Shown piece by piece: positions 28,649-39,329 of a DNA stretch of 64,000 nt. The notes below the pieces were generated by a model. The model had not been told where the DNA came from. It was given only the letters and a program-made list of their open reading frames with translations, and ran no database searches. Source of the stretch: Paramoeba atlantica (taxonomy: Eukaryota; Discosea); NCBI GenBank assembly GCA_977017575.1, contig CDRNVI010000030.1, positions 868,001-932,000 of the forward strand. The letters are read 5' to 3'. The translations under genes were made by a program, and so were the position numbers. Numbering within the stretch: position 1 is the stretch's first letter; each line of letters begins with the position of its first letter.

Positions 28649-29539
28649 TCAACCTCTGCGGTTGACGTGTCCGTACACCCAGTACGGTATTTTCTGCGAG
28701 AGGTAGTCATAGGTCACCATGTAGATCGCAATATTCGGGCACGCACGTAGCAAATTCAGAGTCCACCCGCGATAGAGCCCATGCACTACGCCCTCCGCTC
28801 GATAAATTTTAACTACGCCATCATAGATCCCGGCATAGGGAGGGACTTTCGCATCAGAGATCTGCACCCTGCGGCGGAGGATATCAGTCGGGTAACATAC
28901 TGTTTGGGCAAGTGCCCCAGCGAACGCTCCCGAGAGGACTCGGGGGAGAAACGAAAGATCCCTCTCGTTCTGCAGACCAAGAAAGTTAACAAACCTTCCT
29001 TTAAGGCTATCATACGTGCCAAACTTTACCCCGTCGTGAACTGCAATGGCTTTTAACGTGATGGGAGCGCCGGCAAACAATGACCGGTAGCCTTTTTCAG
29101 ACACAATATGACGGCACATGTCTCGATAACCGTACGTGGGTGCTCGTGAGACAGCCATGCGACAACGCATCAGGTCCATCGGGTAAGTCAGGGCTGTGGC
29201 AGTGACCCCGGCCAGCGAGCCCGCGAGAAAAGTGTTTGCATTGCGCAGGCTGTCAAAAGACGAAAGTAAAATTTTGTACTGCTCCAAAGCCATGAACTTA
29301 AATCCCATATACGGAGCTATACGAAACAGTGCGACACCGATTCCTTTCCAATAGGCACCCACTCCTTCATTTCTGTATATTGAAACTGTCAGAGAAATAA
29401 TTCCTTGACTAGCGTGCTTCTTCTCCACCTGGTACAAAATCTTGACCCGTTCAATAGGTGCAACCACAAGCCTTGCAGCTACCGCGGCGGTTCCTCCTGA
29501 TACAGCATCGCAAAAGGGATACGCATGAGATGAGGTCAT
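28649..29539 (-). CDS. Mitochondrial carrier family (SLC25) protein
   Basis: 296 residues from ATG at 29539: the standard size and three-repeat plan. Signatures are PIERVK (repeat 1), PMDLMR (repeat 2) and PTDILR (repeat 3), each followed by the G-rich half-helix and W/Y-G motifs (YWKGIGVALFRIAPYMG, GLYRGW). Motif style resembles the CoA/adenine-nucleotide group (SLC25A42-like), similar to the halves of the double carrier at 19174-21489. Inner mitochondrial membrane by family; the substrate is not determined. Its 5' side is followed by a Tc1 element. Confidence 0.9.
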   Translation of the reverse strand: MTSSHAYPFCDAVSGGTAAVAARLVVAPIERVKILYQVEKKHASQGIISLTVSIYRNEGVGAYWKGIGVALFRIAPYMGFKFMALEQYKILLSSFDSLRNANTFLAGSLAGVTATALTYPMDLMRCRMAVSRAPTYGYRDMCRHIVSEKGYRSLFAGAPITLKAIAVHDGVKFGTYDSLKGRFVNFLGLQNERDLSFLPRVLSGAFAGALAQTVCYPTDILRRRVQISDAKVPPYAGIYDGVVKIYRAEGVVHGLYRGWTLNLLRACPNIAIYMVTYDYLSQKIPYWVYGHVNRRG

Positions 29540-29705
29540 AATAAACGTTTCAGTTCAGAGTAAAATAATTAGTAATAAAATACAATAGTAATTTATACAA
29601 TAACAATTTTATATCAATCCATTCGCGCCTCAAAGCCCCCTGATTAGTAAAGATTTTCAAGAGAGAACCGAACTACAATTTACGTGTATACAATCTATCA
29701 CCATG

Positions 29706-31035
29706 TAAACCCCTCGACACAATAAAGCACCCCCCTCTAAAATTTGTATGGTAAGTCCGTTTGAGCTAATTCTTGTGGCATTTTGCAGATCTCAGTGAAT
29801 AGACTTTGCGCACCTTGTAAAATTGTCCTGGGGTGAATAAGGTAAAATATAAGTAGACGATTACCACTTTTTCACTTTTTCTCCCTTGCGCTTTACGCAG
29901 GCTTCTAGTCGACGATCGAAGCTTAAAACAGTTTTATTTACTTGCCTTCGGGAGATTTCTTCAAATGCTTTTTTTACACACCTAATAAGCGAAGTAGTAC
30001 TGGAGGGGTTCATTCCACATACTCGTTGCTGTATCATTTCCCATACATTTTCTATAGGATTGAGGTCAGGTGAGTTGGCAGGCCAATTTTTGATATACTG
30101 AATTTCTGATACAAAAAGATAAGACTTTGTCATTTTTGCAGTGTGTGCGCCTGCTCCATCTTGTTGAAAAATAAAATTACGGGGGAAAGGAGTCTTACGC
30201 AGGGTTTTAATATACTTTCCGCTCGTAATTGAGCTGTCATTGGGAAGAATAGCTAGATAACGCCACCCAACTCCAATGGCACCCCACACATGGTATTTTG
30301 GGGCCCAACGCATTTTCTGCCTTGAAGCAGCCTTTTCGCCCGGGGCAACCCACATTTTCTTACGCATGTCATTAGTATCAAAGATTTTTTCATCAGAAAA
30401 TACAATTATGCGTGAATCCCCATTCCATGCTAAGGCAAACTCAACCCTTTTAGCCTTCTGACGTTCGGTCAACGCCATAGTAACATGGCGTGGGGAATAA
30501 GTATATTTCATTGCTTTTAAGTCACGTTGAACAGTGCGTTTTGTGACATGTACCCCCTTTTTACTCAATCTCCCCGCCATGCATCTAGCGCTGCTGTGTT
30601 TCGGCACTCCAGCAAGGTCTTTTGGTGAAATAATGGTTACTATTTTTTTCTGCGACGTAAAATAATTTTTTTCGGTGTAAATATTTTGGTTTTATTGGTT
30701 TCTTTTGCTTTCAGATATTGCCTCACATATTTTACTGAAATATTAAATTATCGTGCAAGTTGCTTCTTTGGGACACCGTCTTCGAACCTCAGGCGCAATA
30801 ATGTCTTACCTATAGGGGTCATCCCCCCTTTGGGGGACGGTACTTGGATTTTACCATGAAAGTTTAGAAAAAAAAATATTTCTGGAACTCATTTTTTTAA
30901 AAGTTTTAAATGAAGCTAAAAACCCCGGGAACGTGCAGATCTCAAAATTGTGGACGATAAAGTGGTGCTGCAACCCCCATGGGTCCCCGCACGCAAAAAA
31001 TAAAGGGGGGTGCTTTATTCGTGTCGAGGGGTTTA
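29706..31035. mobile_element. Tc1/mariner element, decayed, TA-flanked
   Basis: 1330 bp including the TA at each end. Inverted repeats: TAAACCCCTCGACACAATAA with AGCACCCCCC on the left; the complement on the right (31001-31035) differs by one inserted base. The transposase inside is broken at its 5' part. The ends closely resemble those of the intact element at 50929-52272. Confidence 0.9.
29861..30840 (-). pseudogene. Tc1-type transposase, 5' part disrupted, catalytic part intact
   Basis: From 30607 to 29861 about 248 codons are open and contain VFSDEKIFDTND, FQQDGAGAHTA and NWPANSPDLNPIENVWE. By my count 35 residues separate the second Asp from the Glu. Upstream, translation in shifted frames still matches the intact paralogue at 51107-52117: the HTH part LRFEDGVPKKQLAR then TAA, FNISVKYVRQYLK, and the segment with PPKGG near 30830. 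At least one stop and one or more frameshifts thus split the DNA-binding half from the catalytic half. No ATG opens the long frame. Confidence 0.85.
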
Positions 31036-31167
31036 TATACTGGGGGAGTATACGGTAGTTTTCAACATAAAGGCTCTGAACCTTGCCGGCAATCTTAGAG
31101 TACATTATCACACTAAACAAATCATAAAAGAAACTGGATTAGCACTAAAAAATTATAAAAGAAACTG

Positions 31168-31785
31168 CTACATTAGTAGACAAGCTGTATCCGTATCGGC
31201 TTTTCGACTCACCTGCTTAATCATTGTTTCCTCAGAGAAAAATTGAAAGTCAGGTAGCACAGCTGACATGTCAACTTCGCCTTCTAAATTCGGATTGTGG
31301 CTCAGGCAAAGGTTTTTTAGTTGTGAAGGGAGGTGGTTCAATTCTATATGCCCATCAAAGTTATTGAAAGCAAGCGTAAGGCTCTGCATTGTATCTGGTA
31401 AAGCGCGAAAGTTCAAATTTCCGAAAAATTTATTATTACATACATCAAGAACCCTCATGTTGCGTGGTAATTCTTCCACGACAAGCAGTCCAGTTAGGTC
31501 ATTCGTTGGAAGATACAATTTTTTAAGACCTCTGGGTAGGCATCTCCAATGGAGAGTCCCTTGTAGTCCTAGGTCAAACCAGTTGATTACCGTGACTTCC
31601 CGATCAACATTACATTTTACGGCATACCAAGCACACGCAGTGTTATTTGTATTCCAGGATGATTGGGGGTTTTTAACATTCTGCAAAAAATGAGATAGCA
31701 TGTATTCCTCTGGAAGTGCGGATGAAGCTCTTCCCAATCGACTCAAGGTTGAGTCCTCCCCCTGAAACAGCAAAATATTGAACAT
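31168..31785 (-). CDS. Leucine-rich-repeat protein
   Basis: 205 residues from ATG at 31785. N-terminal leader with LPEEYMLSHFLQNVKN, then the cap ACAWYAVKCNVDREV near residue 52, and about five LRRs (LPRNMRVLDVCNNKFFGNL type). The end reads SEETMIKQVSRKADTDTACLLM and carries no membrane segment. The C-terminal four residues CLLM are a possible CaaX-like prenylation box, an inference only. It is adjacent to a Tc1 element, as are other LRR copies in transposon-rich parts of the window. Confidence 0.68.
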   Translation of the reverse strand: MFNILLFQGEDSTLSRLGRASSALPEEYMLSHFLQNVKNPQSSWNTNNTACAWYAVKCNVDREVTVINWFDLGLQGTLHWRCLPRGLKKLYLPTNDLTGLLVVEELPRNMRVLDVCNNKFFGNLNFRALPDTMQSLTLAFNNFDGHIELNHLPSQLKNLCLSHNPNLEGEVDMSAVLPDFQFFSEETMIKQVSRKADTDTACLLM

Positions 31786-32538
31786 CGCAAAAAAAGAAGA
31801 GAATCAGAGCGGGCTGAAACTTTACGCAAACTATGGAAATTTTAAAAAAGTCAATAGAGACATAATCACAGCAAATATTCGTTTTCTATCAGAAAACAAC
31901 GTGCCCTTGATTATATTTCAGAGTAAATAATAATGTCACGCATAGTTCGTTTGTACGCTGTAGGCACAACAAGCGCACGATATCGATCAAGGAATCAGAA
32001 TTTACATAACAAACATAGCAATATTAATTTTTTAGAAGATTGCCAGTTCGAAGAAAAGCCAAGTTTATGGCACTCCCTCGAAGGTCTGTAATGTCGTTAA
32101 TTATCTTATTCTTTCACAGTTAACGATATAAATGTCATTGAACAGAAAAAAATCACACATCTGCTATCCTCTTATACATTGTTTTCAGATGTAGAATCGA
32201 AATCAACGTGAAAGCAAGAGAACTTACCGACAATATTTAAGCACAATATTAAAATATTTACTGATGTTTCTTGTATGTAAAGCAGTATGGGGTAGCAAAT
32301 CTTTCTCTAACATCCGTTCTGATACGTGATGTATTTATCGTACCGATCATGTAGAAATATAATTCTCCAGGAAACTATTTTTTGCTTCTAAAATACTCTT
32401 TCAAGATGTATACATCAGATAAATATAACTGACGAATATTCTATAAGTTTCTTATATGATTACAGATAAATACGAATATAGAAAGTAGAGCAGTTTTTAA
32501 TAGGTGCGTATCAAAAATCTAATAGCCGCTATCATATC
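31786..32538. other. Intergenic, 750 bp, AT-rich
   Basis: No gene, tRNA, repeat or transposon end found. It is the longest gap without mobile DNA between host genes and could be a border or regulatory region, but nothing in the sequence shows this. Confidence 0.55.
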
Positions 32539-35500
32539 CTATAAATCCGAGACACTATTACGAAGTAAATATGGTTTCCACCCGTCATTGTGATAACGCT
32601 CGATATGAGCGCCATCGCTTATTGTACATAAATCTCCGAAAATGCACTCCCTGCATGCTGACACCGTCTTCCGAGATATTCTTTTTTCAGATGAAAATTC
32701 GTCGCGTGGCTGCGCTGCTGAAACGCTACTTCCAATTTGAGTCGTGTCACCACCTTGCGGTAAAATGGAATCTGTGCGAAGTTTCTTAATTTCATTGGCT
32801 TCTCTTATTGAAAGCGAAAGGCACGCTTGAGGTGGATTAGATTCGACGGTAGGAATGCTTTCACTCTGTGTAAAATCTCGCTTCTCTTTATTTATGACGG
32901 ACACAAACTCATGAAAACCAAATGAGGCCAAGGTCTCTTTCTTGATAGGCGACACCTTTTTCGGAGGCTTAATGGTGAGCCGACCCAATGCTTTGACGCT
33001 GCCATCGAATTCCACTCGATCATTAACATTGTTTTCCACAACCTCTTGGCTGCCTTTCTTCTCTAGTATTTTCTTTTTGAGAACAACTTTGGTTCTCTCA
33101 TCTGTTGCTTTTTGCGTAGTTCTCCCCTCTGGTGTCTCTGCTTCATTGTTTTGTAAGTTAACAGACAGAAACTTTTCAACAGCTCCTCGAACATCAAGAT
33201 CTGCTTTGTAAGCCGTAGCGTCAAATTCTACTCGATCGTTAACACGGTTTTCCACAACCCCCTGACTTCCAGATTGAGGGCGCCCTAGTATTTTCAGTTT
33301 GGAAACAAATTCGGTTCCCGACTCAGTTAATTTTCGTGTAGTTTTCCCCTCTGGTGTCACTGCTTCATTGTTTTTTAAGTTAACAGAAAGAAGCTTTTCA
33401 ACAGCTCCTCGAACATCAAGATCTGCTTTGTAAGTCGCAGTATCGAGTTCCACTCGATTCTTGACACGGTTTTCCGCAATCGCTCGACTTCCAGAAGGAG
33501 GGCGTTCTAGTATTTTCTTTTTAGAAACATTTTCAGCTCCTGAATCTGTTGACTTTTGTTTAATTTTCTCGTCTTGTGTCACAGCTTCAGTGTTTTGTAA
33601 GTTAACAGAAAGAAACTTTTCAACGGCTCCTCGAACATCAAAATCTGCTTTGTAAGTCGCATTATCACTTTTTATGACTTTCGCACCTTTCTCATTCTGT
33701 TGGATATCGTTTTCAGTATCCATCCATAAGGTTTGTAGCTTTTCTTTGAGTTGTACAGTATCTTCCGGACTGCTTTTCGAAGTTCCATATCTGGTCACAA
33801 CCAACAGCGCGCTCTGCCGCAATATTACCGCACGATTGCTCTCGAGCCTTCCCTCCGCTGAGACACAGCCTGGGTGTTCCTCATCCATCACGACCTCTGC
33901 ATGCTTGTGATCCCCCAGAAGACGTACGATCAAACCCCGGGATCCGAAAGGGACACTGCCATCTGTATCACAATACACCACACGCTCCAGTACCCCTCGT
34001 ACCCGATGTTGTACTGGAATGTCTCCAACACGTATACCAGCTGTGCTTTCCGTGCGGGGAATTAAAAGGCAGGAGAGTTTTACATGCTTTACGTTGATTC
34101 GACGCACGTTCGGGAGCTCACGGCACTTGAAGTTGAAAGAGATTACTGCCTTTTCCACAGCTGCCAACACTTTGGCCGTTAGCAACTCATCACATGCAGG
34201 AACAAAGGCCTCCTCTCTGTAGGGCAAGGTATGAAGGAAGGAAGTTATTTTACCAAGAGCCTCAGAAATGTCAGTTCCAGCCCATTCACCACGCATCATA
34301 TGTGCCGGATCAAAAGCAAAAATGTCGAATCGGCCATTGCACAGTGTATCAATCAGCGGCTTAAATCGAGTCCAGTATTCAAAGAGAATCCTTATCCCTG
34401 CTTCTGTAAAATACCATTCGCCTTTCGCGCTGCTGGAGTCCGTTGATTCCGACAACGAATTAAAATTCTTTTGAGCGCTATCAAGCAATGCCCCATCATC
34501 AGCACTGGAAGAAACATACTTCGTATAGCCCGCTCTTGCCATCTTTTGTTTCGTATTTAACATTCCCAACCCGATTTCCGTTTCTCCATGAAATTTGTTA
34601 CAACTAATATTACCCATGACGGCTAACACGACTCGAATCGGAGCATGAAGTTTTGTGGATACGAGGCTCACTGAAAACCACTGAACGTTCGGTGTGTGTT
34701 GCTCAAGCGTAGGAGTAAGCAAAGAGGAAAATGACTCTGTACAACGTGACTCGTAATCGCGAAGAACAAGGTCATACGTGACACCCGAATCCACATCATT
34801 GCACTGCACGACACTGCCAACACAACCAAAAAGGCTTTGAATCCCCGTGCTTCCTGAATGAGGAACAAAAATAACTTCGGACAAAGTAGAGACAACCTTT
34901 CCAAGGACCTTGTTAGGAATATCGTATTTCGGATTCGGACGACAGGGATATTGTTCGGCGTTAAAAACGAGTTGCACTGGATATTTCTCCGTGTTCTCCG
35001 AAAACTCATACTCAAAGGTACGATTCTTTGTGTATTTCACTCCAACAACATGGCGGACGTAGACAAGTACCCGGATCGATGCCAAATCAATTCCTTTCTT
35101 TGATATAAGCTTCCGGTAAATGTCTTCGACCTGCTCCTCAAAAAGATCCATATCCTCTTCGCTGTGCTCAGATTCCTGAATGTGCTTCAAAATACAACGT
35201 GAATTTAGTGTACCTAGTACAGAAATTTCAACGTCACAGACAGAAGTCACACGTGCTCGTTTGAGGTAGGGGAAACCCACAAATACATCATGTCCAAGTA
35301 AGATTTTAGAAACTTCACGCGCGCTGGTCGAGGCTTCGTATGGCACATTCAAAAACAAAGAAGGCTGTCGTGTGACGTGCAAGAATACCTTCACAACACT
35401 ATTCCGAAGCTCTGATGAAACTGTTTTCACCAAAGGAGAGAGAGTACCGAACCCTTCTGATGGGGTATCGAATACTGACACGCCATCACAAAGAGTTGCG

Positions 35501-37269
35501 TTGAAAGGTGCACACATTTGTAGCTGGTACTCAACCCCGTGAACGTTACAAGGACGAATGTCACGCATGCTGCGGAGGGGCGCGATATGCGTCTCAGAAC
35601 TCTCCCCGAGCCTATATTCATACAACCGCGCCGATATTCTAGTGTTATTTTTCTTTTCGCTGTCATGAAGTGCGTGCACAACTTGTTCGTAGGCCTCTTT
35701 CAGCACGGACTCTTGTAAAAAAGGAAGACATACAACCCCCTCCCATGGCATTCGACAACCCTCTCTATCAATAACAACTTTGTCCAAATCAGGATAAAAT
35801 GGTTTCAGAAGAGACACATCGGAGCGCATAAGTTCCCAGTACGTTTGCGGAACACTACGGTAACTAGCGGGCGGAAGAACGGCTAGCAATTGCTGGTGAG
35901 GGGTAAAAGGCTCTCCTGAACTAAAATTTATCTCTTTACTAAGGGATACAAGATCGACCAAGTCACTTGCCAAAGGAGAGTAATGGTATGGATAGTACCA
36001 CCCCCAGCTGCAGCACCCCTCATAGTAGTACTCCATGATCCACTGCAGACCCTCTACGTAGGATCTACGGAGATAGTGGTGATCTATTGGAGTAAACGTA
36101 TTCAGCTTCTTTCCATAATACTCTGCTTTGTATTGTCCAAGAGTGGATGCGTTGTCCAGTATCGTTTTTTCTACAGATTCGGACTCACCTCTCCTCTTTT
36201 TATTTGCGCTATTTCGTTTCTTGCACAATAATTCCCATTCTCGTGAGCCCAAATTACGAAGCATGTCTTCCAACACATCCCAGTTAATGCTCTTCTGCTG
36301 TGTGAGATAGCGATTTTTACAAACGCACTCGGCTTTGTAAACGTCGAATAAGAGAGATAACGAACCCTCTCCTATGTCAAGAGAAGGTAGGGCAGGAAGA
36401 AAATCGTTCCCCACGAAGAAACAAAGGAAAATAAAATCATCTATACAACGCTCCAAGTTTTCTGGGCGGAGATCCAGACAGAGATACTCCCGCAGTAAAT
36501 GAATGTGCAGCAGGACAAATTTCGAAGGCGCGTCAAAACGCTTGTCCAACACAATACCTCTCTTTTCGTCACGCTCCTGAAGCTCACGCTCTCGCTTCGG
36601 GATGCCAAAAGATACAATTTCTCTAAGCAGAACGAAATTTGGCTCATGCGAAGCCAGAGCGAGCATAATGAGGTCTGCATCCAATCCATACATACAATGC
36701 GTCTCATGAGAAGAGTACCCTGGTTGCATTTTGCGAGTACGAATAAACGACATTATTTTGTGCTCCCCTTCCCCTGGATCTTGATGTCCTGAGTATACCA
36801 CTTTGCATTTCCTCCACGATGGAAAATTCTGAATTTTATAGTGAATGAAGTATTCTAGGTATCTGCTTAACGCTACCATAAATGTAGTTCCTGGCGTTAT
36901 ACAATTGCTATCGAACCCGATCGTTGTATCTACCCCCGCTTCTTGCATCTCCATCGCCTTTCGGTACCGCCGTTGACGTTGCTGGTTCATCTTTGCCCGT
37001 GGCGCAACTCCGTCGACAGCCATAAAAAAGTACTGTTTGGGCTGTATGAAGGAAAATATTCGGTCAAGATAGGAAAAAACTTCACGAGCAATGGACTCAT
37101 CCGAGCGTTGTACGGTGCTAGTGCTGGTCGCATTACTACGCGCGCAAACGTGAATGATACCATTCATGTCAAGGTAGAGGTTGTCAATGGGCGGAGGATC
37201 CTCAGTTATCGGACAAAGTATAGTGGGGTATCTTTCTGCACACCAACGAAAGAACTTGGGAATTCCCAT
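32539..37269 (-). CDS. XRN1: XRN1-type cytoplasmic 5'-3' exoribonuclease
   Basis: 1576 residues from ATG at 37269. The N-terminus MGIPKFFRWCAERYP and the next block with NLYLDMNGIIH are the XRN family start. Acidic catalytic-site stretches follow: QDPGEGEHKIM near 165, MYGLDADLIMLAL near 195, and CFFVGNDFLPALP near 275. The body resembles XRN1 rather than XRN2 in having a long C-terminal region with SH3/PAZ-like parts. Residues about 1200-1425 hold three tandem 74-residue repeats (see repeat entry). The last 45 residues have Cys/His (CRECIFGDLC, then HIERYH), possibly a small zinc finger. It degrades decapped mRNA; in trypanosomes the homologue is called XRNA. Confidence 0.93.
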   Translation of the reverse strand: MGIPKFFRWCAERYPTILCPITEDPPPIDNLYLDMNGIIHVCARSNATSTSTVQRSDESIAREVFSYLDRIFSFIQPKQYFFMAVDGVAPRAKMNQQRQRRYRKAMEMQEAGVDTTIGFDSNCITPGTTFMVALSRYLEYFIHYKIQNFPSWRKCKVVYSGHQDPGEGEHKIMSFIRTRKMQPGYSSHETHCMYGLDADLIMLALASHEPNFVLLREIVSFGIPKRERELQERDEKRGIVLDKRFDAPSKFVLLHIHLLREYLCLDLRPENLERCIDDFIFLCFFVGNDFLPALPSLDIGEGSLSLLFDVYKAECVCKNRYLTQQKSINWDVLEDMLRNLGSREWELLCKKRNSANKKRRGESESVEKTILDNASTLGQYKAEYYGKKLNTFTPIDHHYLRRSYVEGLQWIMEYYYEGCCSWGWYYPYHYSPLASDLVDLVSLSKEINFSSGEPFTPHQQLLAVLPPASYRSVPQTYWELMRSDVSLLKPFYPDLDKVVIDREGCRMPWEGVVCLPFLQESVLKEAYEQVVHALHDSEKKNNTRISARLYEYRLGESSETHIAPLRSMRDIRPCNVHGVEYQLQMCAPFNATLCDGVSVFDTPSEGFGTLSPLVKTVSSELRNSVVKVFLHVTRQPSLFLNVPYEASTSAREVSKILLGHDVFVGFPYLKRARVTSVCDVEISVLGTLNSRCILKHIQESEHSEEDMDLFEEQVEDIYRKLISKKGIDLASIRVLVYVRHVVGVKYTKNRTFEYEFSENTEKYPVQLVFNAEQYPCRPNPKYDIPNKVLGKVVSTLSEVIFVPHSGSTGIQSLFGCVGSVVQCNDVDSGVTYDLVLRDYESRCTESFSSLLTPTLEQHTPNVQWFSVSLVSTKLHAPIRVVLAVMGNISCNKFHGETEIGLGMLNTKQKMARAGYTKYVSSSADDGALLDSAQKNFNSLSESTDSSSAKGEWYFTEAGIRILFEYWTRFKPLIDTLCNGRFDIFAFDPAHMMRGEWAGTDISEALGKITSFLHTLPYREEAFVPACDELLTAKVLAAVEKAVISFNFKCRELPNVRRINVKHVKLSCLLIPRTESTAGIRVGDIPVQHRVRGVLERVVYCDTDGSVPFGSRGLIVRLLGDHKHAEVVMDEEHPGCVSAEGRLESNRAVILRQSALLVVTRYGTSKSSPEDTVQLKEKLQTLWMDTENDIQQNEKGAKVIKSDNATYKADFDVRGAVEKFLSVNLQNTEAVTQDEKIKQKSTDSGAENVSKKKILERPPSGSRAIAENRVKNRVELDTATYKADLDVRGAVEKLLSVNLKNNEAVTPEGKTTRKLTESGTEFVSKLKILGRPQSGSQGVVENRVNDRVEFDATAYKADLDVRGAVEKFLSVNLQNNEAETPEGRTTQKATDERTKVVLKKKILEKKGSQEVVENNVNDRVEFDGSVKALGRLTIKPPKKVSPIKKETLASFGFHEFVSVINKEKRDFTQSESIPTVESNPPQACLSLSIREANEIKKLRTDSILPQGGDTTQIGSSVSAAQPRDEFSSEKRISRKTVSACRECIFGDLCTISDGAHIERYHNDGWKPYLLRNSVSDL
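33000..33680. repeat. Three 222-bp tandem repeats inside XRN1
   Basis: The same block (coding YKADLDVRGAVEKFLSVNL) recurs with its GTTAAC site at 33157, 33379 and 33601, exactly 222 bp (74 codons) apart. Copies are similar but not identical, and the period keeps the frame. The repeats are Lys/Glu-rich and probably unstructured except for the conserved block. Confidence 0.9.
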
Positions 37270-37750
37270 TGTGTATTTATTATTATACAGAGAAATTATT
37301 TCTGAGTCGAATTAAGGAAACGTGAAAAAAGTCTTAAAATTGCACATATTCCAGATTTATGTTGAAAGTACATGTCGAAAAGACGGTATCTTCAATCTAT
37401 AATAAAAAACGAGTCTTATTTCAGCATGTCATAACAAACTACGATATAAAATAGCACATGTGAGGAATAATTTGATGCTAAACAGACATGCATTTTCATA
37501 AACAATACGTGCATTTGACGTCCATGTGTAAGTGCTACGTGTGTAGCGCACCTTCTTTGTAGAAAAACAATTTTGTGAACCTTCCGTATTACCCTTGTGA
37601 AAAAATATACTTGCAAAAAAACATTAGCATAATTCTACTAAATCTAAATACGATTTTTCAGTCAATAACTCACAAAAATCTTTTCTAAATATCGAATTGG
37701 CCTTTAAAAAACAAAACAAAAGACCATCAAAACGTCCTTTGTACCATCCT
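37270..37750. other. Intergenic between XRN1 and alpha-tubulin
   Basis: About 480 AT-rich bases, no gene or repeat recognised. It includes the 3' flank of alpha-tubulin. Confidence 0.6.
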
Positions 37751-39103
37751 TTAGTATTCATCCATATCATCGCCTTCCATATCCGCTGAATCCGCACCCA
37801 CCTCCTCGTAATCCTTCTCCAGGGCGGCGAGATCCTCCCGTGCCTCACTAAACTCCCCTTCCTCCATCCCCTCACTCACATACCAGTGCACAAACGCTCG
37901 TTTCGCATACATCAAATCAAACTTATGATCAATCCGCGCAAACACCTCCGCGATCGCGGTCGTGTTCGCAATCATACACACCGCACGCTGCACACTCGCC
38001 AAATCCCCCCCGGGCACCGCCGTCGGGGGCTGGTAGTTAATCCCACACTTAAACCCCGTGGGGCACCAGTCCACAAACTGGATCGTTCGTTTGGTCTTGA
38101 TCGTGGCCACCGCCGCGTTCACGTCCTTCGGGACCACATCCCCGCGGTACATCAGACAGGCCGCCATGTACTTCCCGTGGCGCGGGTCGCACTTCGCCAT
38201 CATACTCGCGGGCTCGAACACGCTGTTGGTGATCTCATGCACACTTAACTGCTCGTGGTAGGCCTTCGCGGCACTCACCACGGGGGCATAGCTCGATAAC
38301 ACGAAATGGATCCGGGGGTAGGGGACCAGGTTGGTCTGGAACTCGGTGACATCGACGTTAAGGGCGCCATCGAAGCGTAGGGAGGCGGTAAGGGAGGAGA
38401 TCACTTGGGCGACTAGACGGTTGACATTGGTGTAGTTCGGCCGGTCAATGTCGAGGTTGCGTCGGGCAATGTCGTAGATGGCCTCGTTGTCGAGCATAAC
38501 GGCGACGTCGGTGTGCTCGAGGAGGGAGTGGGTGGAGAGGACACTGTTGTAGGGCTCCACGACGGCGGTGGAGACCTCGGGGGAGGGGTAGATGGTGAAA
38601 CCCATTTTGCTTTTCTTGCCGTAGTCCACGGAGAGACGCTCGAGGAGGAGGGCGCCGAGACCGGAGCCGGTGCCCCCGCCGACGGCGTGGAACACGAGGA
38701 AGCCTTGGAGACCGGTGCAGTTGTCCGCGAGTTTACGGATGCGGTCGAGGCAGAGGTCGACGATTTCTTTGCCGATGGTGTAGTGCCCGCGGGCGTAGTT
38801 GTTGGCGGCGTCCTCTTTGCCGGAGATGAGCTGCTCGGGGTGGAACAGCTCGCGGTAGGGCCCGGAGCGGACCTCGTCGATTACGGAGGGCTCGAGGTCG
38901 ACGAACAGAGCTCGGGGGACGTGACGACCGGCACCGGTTTCCGCAAAGAAGGTGTTGAAGGCGTCGTCCTCAACTACGGCGCCGGTTTCCTGGGGCATGG
39001 TGCCGTCGGGGTTGATGCCGTGCTCAAGGCAGTAGAGTTCCCAGCAGGAGTTACCGGTTTGGATACCCGCCTGACCGAGGTGGATGGAGATTACTTCACG
39101 CAT
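37751..39103 (-). CDS. TUBA: Alpha-tubulin
   Basis: 450 residues from ATG at 39103, very close to kinetoplastid alpha-tubulins over the whole length. The GTP-binding loop GGGTGSG is near residue 142. The N-terminus [13 protein letters not shown] is the autoregulatory/nucleotide site, [15 protein letters not shown] lies near 410, and the C-terminal tail ends in DEY, so a detyrosination cycle is possible. Residue 40 is Thr in a loop reading [12 protein letters not shown], so Lys40, the axonemal acetylation site, is absent. It is a single copy here with no beta-tubulin beside it, unlike the alternating arrays of trypanosomes. GC-rich; base skew flips at about 38290. Confidence 0.98.
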   Translation of the reverse strand: MREVISIHLGQAGIQTGNSCWELYCLEHGINPDGTMPQETGAVVEDDAFNTFFAETGAGRHVPRALFVDLEPSVIDEVRSGPYRELFHPEQLISGKEDAANNYARGHYTIGKEIVDLCLDRIRKLADNCTGLQGFLVFHAVGGGTGSGLGALLLERLSVDYGKKSKMGFTIYPSPEVSTAVVEPYNSVLSTHSLLEHTDVAVMLDNEAIYDIARRNLDIDRPNYTNVNRLVAQVISSLTASLRFDGALNVDVTEFQTNLVPYPRIHFVLSSYAPVVSAAKAYHEQLSVHEITNSVFEPASMMAKCDPRHGKYMAACLMYRGDVVPKDVNAAVATIKTKRTIQFVDWCPTGFKCGINYQPPTAVPGGDLASVQRAVCMIANTTAIAEVFARIDHKFDLMYAKRAFVHWYVSEGMEEGEFSEAREDLAALEKDYEEVGADSADMEGDDMDEY

Positions 39104-39329
39104 TGAAAGAGAGAAGAAGGAGAGATGGAGAGATGCTAGGGGTACAATGTGATAACGGTAAAGGATATTAAAAATCGAAAATTAGAAAAGTAAGAAATGT
39201 AACTTGTGCCCGAGTTGTGCTACAACTCATTAGTGCGTTGCAAGTAACCGAGCTTTTGCGGAAAATACAGCGAAAAGCGTCTTCTGTAGCTTCACGGACA
39301 TACCTAAACGAAAATACGCAAGGGTACAT

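Noticed and set aside
30800-30850. CCCCCCTTTGGGGGACGGTA looked like another C-run transposon end inside the Tc1 element
   Set aside because: On the minus strand it codes for the PPKGG segment of the Tc1 transposase, matching residues near the N-terminus of the intact copy at 51107-52117.
38513-39106. Long plus-strand open frame opposite alpha-tubulin (Gly/Val/Glu-rich)
   Set aside because: It is the antisense shadow of a GC-rich, highly conserved tubulin gene and matches nothing.
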